NCBI GenBank assembly: GCA_025462785.1
Contig: JAOAPG010000426.1
Span: 1-19,544 of the forward strand
Reading direction: 5' to 3'
Source of the DNA: Acidobacteriaceae bacterium
GTDB taxonomy: Bacteria > Acidobacteriota > Terriglobia > Terriglobales > Acidobacteriaceae
Length of the DNA: 19,544 nucleotides
Each line of letters begins with the position of its first letter. The stretch's first letter is position 1. The notes beneath the pieces are model-generated. The model did no database searches. It saw only the letters and a program-made list of their open reading frames with translations, and was not told the origin of the DNA. Shown here piece by piece: positions 15,599-19,544 of the stretch. The position numbers and the translations under genes were made by a program.

Positions 15599-16297
15599 AT
15601 GAACACAACGCGACAGCAAGATTCGAGCCGGGAAAGAGCAGTCCAGATTCCAATCGGCCAAGTAACTCTACAGGGAGATCTGGCTGTTCCGGATTCTGCC
15701 AGAGGCGTCGTCCTGTTTGCGCATGGAAGTGGAAGTGGCCGGCTCAGCCCGCGGAACCGTTATGTTGCCCAAGTGCTTCAGGAATCCGGACTCGCAACGT
15801 TATTGATGGATCTGCTTACGTCCGAAGAAGAAGCTTTCGATTTTCAAACGGCTGCGTTACGCTTCGATATTAGTTTACTTGCGAGTCGCTTGATTGAAGC
15901 TACTCGTTGGCTGTTGGTCCAGTCAGAAACGGCGCAGCTGCCAGTTGGGTATTTTGGCGCAAGCACAGGCGCTGCTGCAGCATTGGTGGCAGCTGCCGAC
16001 CTTCCAGATCTAATCGAATCAGTTGTATCGCGCGGCGGACGGCCCGATCTAGCCGGTGAGAGATTGCGAAAAGTGGTCGCACCCACGCTTCTTATTGTGG
16101 GAAGCAGGGACTACGTGGTGCTCGAACTAAACCGAAAAGCCTTGGCGGAATTACGCGGCGAGAAGAAGTTGGAAATTGTGCCCGGGGCCACCCATCTCTT
16201 CGAGGAACCTGGAACGTTGGAGGCAGTAGCTCAGCTTGCGAGAGACTGGTTTGTGTTGCATCTTGGCCGCGCAAACGATCGAAGGCGCGCGGCATAG
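15599..16297 (+). CDS. Dienelactone-hydrolase-like alpha/beta hydrolase
   Basis: 232 residues from ATG 15599 (GGA 5-8 bases upstream). An alpha/beta-hydrolase fold with a full triad: nucleophile Ser122 in GASTGA, Asp171 in GSRDYVV, and His199 in GATHLFEEPG; the oxyanion segment is FAHGSGSGR (residues 40-48). This GSGSGRxSPRN subgroup is often found fused to, or next to, the PRTase group seen upstream, which supports a shared role. Real dienelactone hydrolases use a Cys nucleophile, so chlorocatechol degradation is unlikely; a general esterase is a safer reading. It closes the plus-strand run and faces the convergent CocE-like gene. Confidence 0.85.
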   Translation: MNTTRQQDSSRERAVQIPIGQVTLQGDLAVPDSARGVVLFAHGSGSGRLSPRNRYVAQVLQESGLATLLMDLLTSEEEAFDFQTAALRFDISLLASRLIEATRWLLVQSETAQLPVGYFGASTGAAAALVAAADLPDLIESVVSRGGRPDLAGERLRKVVAPTLLIVGSRDYVVLELNRKALAELRGEKKLEIVPGATHLFEEPGTLEAVAQLARDWFVLHLGRANDRRRAA

Positions 16298-16369
16298 CCG
16301 ATCACATCGTAGTTGACCCCACTCTCGGACCGTCTCTGCATCCGATCACTTCGGCATCAATGCCTCGCA

Positions 16370-18196
16370 TTATTTTGACGGCATAATTGGAAGCACCAGT
16401 GCAGAAGGATGTTGTGCGTCATGCAGAATCGTGTTTTTGGCGGCAACAAAGCTACGCGCAAATTTGATCTCTTCTCCCGTATTAAGATTCCGATCAAAGC
16501 GCGGGAAATTGCTGCTGGAGATCTCCAGACGCAGCGAGTGGCCGCGGAGAAAGACATTGCTCGTCGCCCAGAGATCGAGAGAAATTTCGTAGATCTGTCC
16601 AGGATTTATCAGCGTGGCATGCTCGGGAGAGGCATGGTAGCGCATGCGAAGAATGCCTTCGGTGAGATCTTGCGCAAAGCCGTCCGGCGCCACGTCGACG
16701 AGCTTCGCCGTGAAATCCGTATCCACAGCCGAGGATTTGACGAAGAGCTCGGCAGTGACCGGACCCGTGACTTCCAAGTCGCGCGGCAGCGGGCCAGTCG
16801 AGTAAACCAGCACGTCATCGCGATTTTCCACTGAACGCTGGTCGCGCGGGCCGGGTTCCATGTGGTTCGCGTCACAGCAAAGCGGGCCGCCTACACTAGG
16901 CACGGGACTCGCGGGGTTGTAAACGTAGGTGTCAGGCAGCTCATTCTTGGGCGCGGACGCGGAAAGAGAGCCGTCACCAGCAAGCGAGTTCGATTTTCCG
17001 GCGGAGTGCAGAAAATATTTTGTTAACTGGGCTTGTGGGGGCGGCCAATCGTCTTCCTGGCGGTATTCATTCGCACCCATTACGAAGACCTTGACTGGCT
17101 TGTCAGTGGCGAACTCGTTCGCGATTCCTTTGAGAATAAAATCATACCAGTCGAGGATGACGTCGGTGTACACGTTCTCGGTGGCATGCGGGCCGAAGTC
17201 TACATCCCCTATGCGGCGACCAAAACCGGCGTGGCCACCAATCTCGATAAGTAGATGCTGCTGGGTTCGCGCTGCATCGGTCGATCCGTGGGTTTTGGCC
17301 CCGAGGTAATTACGCAGAGTGCCCGCATTGAATATGTCATACCATCCGCCGACCTGGAGCATGGGGACGGCAATATTTGAAAAGTGCTCCTCAATGGACC
17401 ACTGCTTCCAGTAATCGTCGTAATCGGGGTGGGCGAGCCAGTCGAGGTAGTAAGGCGCGATAGCCGCAGTCAGGTGTGCATCGGCAGGTAACTGGCCGAA
17501 GTTGAAGACGGGGTAGTCGGCGAGCGGAAGCGCAGGCGCGCCGACAAGAGCATTTGTGTTTTGATCGATCAGACGCTGGAGTGTGTTCTGCGCGAGCTGA
17601 GACGTCCAGTTCTGATCGAACCATTGCTCGAAAGCGCCACCCTGGTAGGTCCAACCGTCATGGTAGTTGCTTGCTGTCATGTTAGGAGCGATTGCCGTCA
17701 GATGCGGCGGTTGGGCAATGCCGGCGAGCATCTGCGTCGCCCCCACGTAAGAGGCGCCTATCATGCCGACTCTGCCATCGGAATAGGGGAGCGCGGCAGC
17801 CCATTCGACAGTGTCGTAGCCGTCAGCTTGTTCATGTTTGAACGGATACCATTCACCTTCCGAAGTGTAACGGCCCCGAACGTCCTGAATGATCACAACG
17901 TAGCCGCGCGGGACCATCTTGAAAACGGGGGAGACAGCCCAGTTGGCGCTCTTGTCATAGGGCGTGCGCATAAGGATGACGGGAAATTTGTCGGAGGACC
18001 TGGGACGATAAATGTCAGCGTAAAGGACAACGCCGTCTCGCGTCTTCATCGGCACGTCATGCTGAATGACGATGTTGATCGGCATGGACGGTGACGTAGC
18101 TTGCGCGCGAGTGTAGTGCGGAGAGTAGAGACAAGCTGCCAGTACAGCGAATCCGAATGTAAACAACGAGCGCGAACCCACGTGACTGGGTCTCAT
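16370..18196 (-). CDS. Secreted CocE/NonD-family serine hydrolase (X-Pro dipeptidyl-peptidase-like)
   Basis: 608 residues. ATG at 18196 is preceded by AAGGAGG with 8 bases of spacing. A signal peptide (about residues 1-32, ending TRAQA) sends it out of the cytoplasm. The alpha/beta-hydrolase half carries MKTRDGVVLYADIYRP, RTPYDK, QDVRGRYTSEGEW and the triad Ser149 (GASYVG), Asp287 (GGWYDIF) and His322 (GGHAG). The C-terminal half is the jelly-roll domain of this family (VTGPVTAELFVKSSAVDTDF, LRLEISSSNFPRFDRN). Family members include the cocaine esterase CocE, glutaryl acylases and X-Pro peptidases; the substrate here is not evident. It is monocistronic, divergent from the broken oxidase genes. 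Confidence 0.92.
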   Translation of the reverse strand: MRPSHVGSRSLFTFGFAVLAACLYSPHYTRAQATSPSMPINIVIQHDVPMKTRDGVVLYADIYRPRSSDKFPVILMRTPYDKSANWAVSPVFKMVPRGYVVIIQDVRGRYTSEGEWYPFKHEQADGYDTVEWAAALPYSDGRVGMIGASYVGATQMLAGIAQPPHLTAIAPNMTASNYHDGWTYQGGAFEQWFDQNWTSQLAQNTLQRLIDQNTNALVGAPALPLADYPVFNFGQLPADAHLTAAIAPYYLDWLAHPDYDDYWKQWSIEEHFSNIAVPMLQVGGWYDIFNAGTLRNYLGAKTHGSTDAARTQQHLLIEIGGHAGFGRRIGDVDFGPHATENVYTDVILDWYDFILKGIANEFATDKPVKVFVMGANEYRQEDDWPPPQAQLTKYFLHSAGKSNSLAGDGSLSASAPKNELPDTYVYNPASPVPSVGGPLCCDANHMEPGPRDQRSVENRDDVLVYSTGPLPRDLEVTGPVTAELFVKSSAVDTDFTAKLVDVAPDGFAQDLTEGILRMRYHASPEHATLINPGQIYEISLDLWATSNVFLRGHSLRLEISSSNFPRFDRNLNTGEEIKFARSFVAAKNTILHDAQHPSALVLPIMPSK

Positions 18197-18426
18197 GCGT
18201 CAAGCCTCCTTGCCGCGAGGCGGCCGAGAAATGGCGACGCATGCGGTCGAGATGCAATTATTTTTCATTTCGCGCGAAGACGCAAGAAAGAAAAGAGTAA
18301 AAGCCATCCTTCTGTGCCTACTTCTCCTCTTTTGAAACCACCTACTTTGGCGTTCCTGATAAGCAAGAGGACTATGATTGATCCTTGGGAGAGATCGTTT
18401 CGCGTCCAACGCAGCAGATCACGGCC
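18197..18426. other. Divergent intergenic region
   Basis: 230 bp between the CocE-like gene (-) and the oxidase remnant (+). Open frames on both strands here are Ser/Arg-rich with no ribosome-binding site and are not counted as genes. It should contain the promoter of the CocE-like gene; I do not see a clear -35/-10 pair. Confidence 0.4.
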
Positions 18427-18961
18427 ATGTGGTCCAGAAAAATACAATTCGGGCAGGCCGTCCTCGCAATTACCTGTGCAATGTTGGTCACTCGATTCAA
18501 CGAGGTTGATGTACCTTTGATGCGCATTTTGCGAGGGAAGAATGCGGTGGATCCGCGGCAGCTTCATTTGCACGGCGAGTTTGTTGAAAGTAATTTGGGA
18601 TCGGGCAAGAGCCCGATGGCACTATTACGGTGCGTCTGATTGCTGAGCAATTTTTGTTTGTGCCGCACTGCATCTGGTGCCAGCCGGGGTTGCGGCGCAT
18701 CTGCGAATTACGAGCGCCGATGTAGAACACAAATTCTCTGTGAATGGTCTGGACTATCAGGCGGAAGCAACGCCGGGTGTGGTTACGGAGGACATTCTCA
18801 ATTTTCCCAAGCCTGGTGATTACGATGTGCCCTGCCGGGAGTTTTGCGGCGCTGGACATTATGCCATGCGGAGTGAAGTTCGGGCAGTACCGCGCGAGGA
18901 CTTGCGCGAGGACTTCCGCAATTTGCGTCCAGATGAACGGGTGACCTGTGGACCGCGCTAG
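18427..18961 (+). pseudogene. Cytochrome c oxidase subunit II (single-TM type), two frameshifts
   Basis: Three frames in succession encode one subunit II. Frame 1 (18427 to about 18614): MWSRKIQFGQAVLAITCAMLV as the lone membrane anchor, then LMRILRGKNAVDPRQLHLHGEFVESNLG. Frame 2 (about 18615-18672): DGTITVRLIAEQFLFVPHC. Frame 3 (about 18671-18961): LVPAGVAAHLRITSADVEHKFSV and the CuA site CREFCGAGHYAM, with both Cys, the bridging Glu, His and Met present, plus the upstream His in VEHKF. Each switch equals loss of one base. CuA takes electrons from cytochrome c in the periplasm. The C-terminus DERVTCGPR is complete. Selection clearly once kept this gene; as written it cannot make a full protein. 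Confidence 0.85.
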
Positions 18962-19067
18962 CCTAAGCAAGCGTTCACGCTGGATAGCGTTGGCGGTGCT
19001 TGCCTTCGTTTTGCCAGTCACTTTGTGGGCGAGCGCTTCCACTTGCGGAGGTTGCAGGTTACGCTGA
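18948..19067 (+). pseudogene. Stub of cytochrome c oxidase subunit I (N-terminal codons only)
   Basis: GTG 18948 overlaps the end of subunit II by 14 bases, as oxidase subunit I starts often do. The first codons read VDRASLSKRSRWIALAVLAF, then VLPVTLWAS, like the basic head and first membrane helix of heme-copper oxidase subunit I. Then it ends in TCGGCRLR and a TGA at 19065. The remaining 500 or so codons, with all haem and copper ligands, are absent; a DUF1801 gene starts 37 bp later. The subunit I identity rests on position and general pattern. Confidence 0.5.
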
Positions 19068-19104
19068 GCGCAGCTAAATTAGTTGCGAGAGTTGGAGCTG
19101 TAAC

Positions 19105-19544
19105 ATGAAAAGACCCTTGCCCGTGGAATCTGCCTCTGCATTCATCGACGAGAAGATCAAGGAACTTGGGGACTGGCGCGGGAAGACGCTCGCGAAGGTG
19201 CGCGAAATCATACACGAGGCAGACCCTGAGATTGTCGAAGAGTGGAAGTGGGTCAAGCCGACATCGCCGTGGACTCCCGTCTTTTCCCACGACGGCATCG
19301 TCTGCACGGGAGAGACGTACAAGAACGTCGTCAAGATGACATTTGCCAAGGGAGCTGCGTTGAAGGACCCTTCGGGTTTATTCAACTCCAGCCTCGACGG
19401 GAATGTCAGGCGGGCCATCGACATCCACGAAGGCGAGAAGGTCGATGAGGCGGCCTTGAAGGATCTCATCCGCGCCGCAGTGGCGCTCAATCTCGAGGGC
19501 GAGAACAAGGCGAAGCCCAAGCCGAAGCCGCGGCGAGCGACCAG
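19105..19544 (+). CDS. DUF1801 (YdhG-like) family protein, runs off the window edge
   Basis: ATG 19105 with GGAG (19094-19097) 7 bases upstream; 146 codons are open and no stop is reached, so the 3' end is missing. The residues IDEKIKELGDWRGKTLAKVR, EWKWVKPTSPWTP, DGIVCTGETYKNVVKMTFAKG and IRAAVALN fit the DUF1801 fold, a small cytoplasmic alpha/beta domain related to YdhG and to proposed iron-chaperone proteins. The tail (KAKPKPKPRRAT) is Lys/Pro-rich and disordered, possibly nucleic-acid binding. It directly follows the oxidase remnant, so whatever removed subunit I joined here. Confidence 0.8.
   Translation, partial: MKRPLPVESASAFIDEKIKELGDWRGKTLAKVREIIHEADPEIVEEWKWVKPTSPWTPVFSHDGIVCTGETYKNVVKMTFAKGAALKDPSGLFNSSLDGNVRRAIDIHEGEKVDEAALKDLIRAAVALNLEGENKAKPKPKPRRAT

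Noticed and set aside
1..19544. CRISPR array, toxin-antitoxin, retron, phage or integron structures, tRNA genes
   Set aside because: No regularly spaced repeats, no recognisable toxin, reverse-transcriptase, integrase or cas genes, and no cloverleaf-like segments were seen on reading both strands.

Overview
The window looks like a stretch of soil-type Acidobacteriota chromosome (class Terriglobia, Koribacter/Terriglobus-like). This is an inference from protein style, not a database result: an acidobacterial-type Ser/Thr kinase remnant, a secreted surface beta-propeller, a CocE-type hydrolase, an aquaporin ending in a CAKLHH-type tail, moderate GC content and hairpin repeats ending in TGGGGC. 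There are no rRNA or tRNA genes, no CRISPR array, no phage genes and no intact insertion sequence.

Layout. 1-1.4 kb: a small secreted glycine-rich protein (+), then a minus-strand pair made of a tiny membrane protein and a secreted helical protein. 1.6-2.5 kb: a frameshifted kinase remnant and gene-free DNA. 2.5-4.6 kb: a channel-fold membrane protein with an abnormal pore loop, then a FabG-like short-chain dehydrogenase with a candidate terminator. 4.7-6.2 kb: a secreted low-complexity protein (-) and a broken royal-jelly/SMP-30-like propeller gene (+). 6.25-7.2 kb: a non-coding block with three related stem-loop repeats, degenerate dispersed-repeat sequence and a possible 29-residue membrane peptide. 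7.2-8.7 kb: a large secreted Ig/beta-propeller protein.

8.9-16.3 kb: a long run of plus-strand genes. It starts with an aquaporin, a crotonase-fold beta-diketone hydrolase (6-oxocamphor-hydrolase-like, with all four catalytic residues in place) and a translationally coupled dihydrolipoamide-dehydrogenase-like flavoprotein carrying one frameshift. A DinB-family protein follows, and then a module of phosphoribosyltransferase, erythromycin-esterase-family protein, DUF5335-like protein and dienelactone-hydrolase-like protein. 16.4-18.2 kb: a secreted CocE/NonD serine hydrolase (-). 18.4-19.1 kb: remains of a terminal-oxidase operon, with subunit II carrying two frameshifts but an intact CuA motif, followed by only the first few dozen codons of what should be subunit I. 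19.1 kb to the edge: a DUF1801 protein with no stop codon inside the window.

The most interesting items are the hydrolase-flavoprotein pair, the channel with a lost K+ selectivity signature, the stem-loop repeat family and the high density of decaying genes (four clear cases plus one stub). I do not see a clearly new defence or mobile system here.
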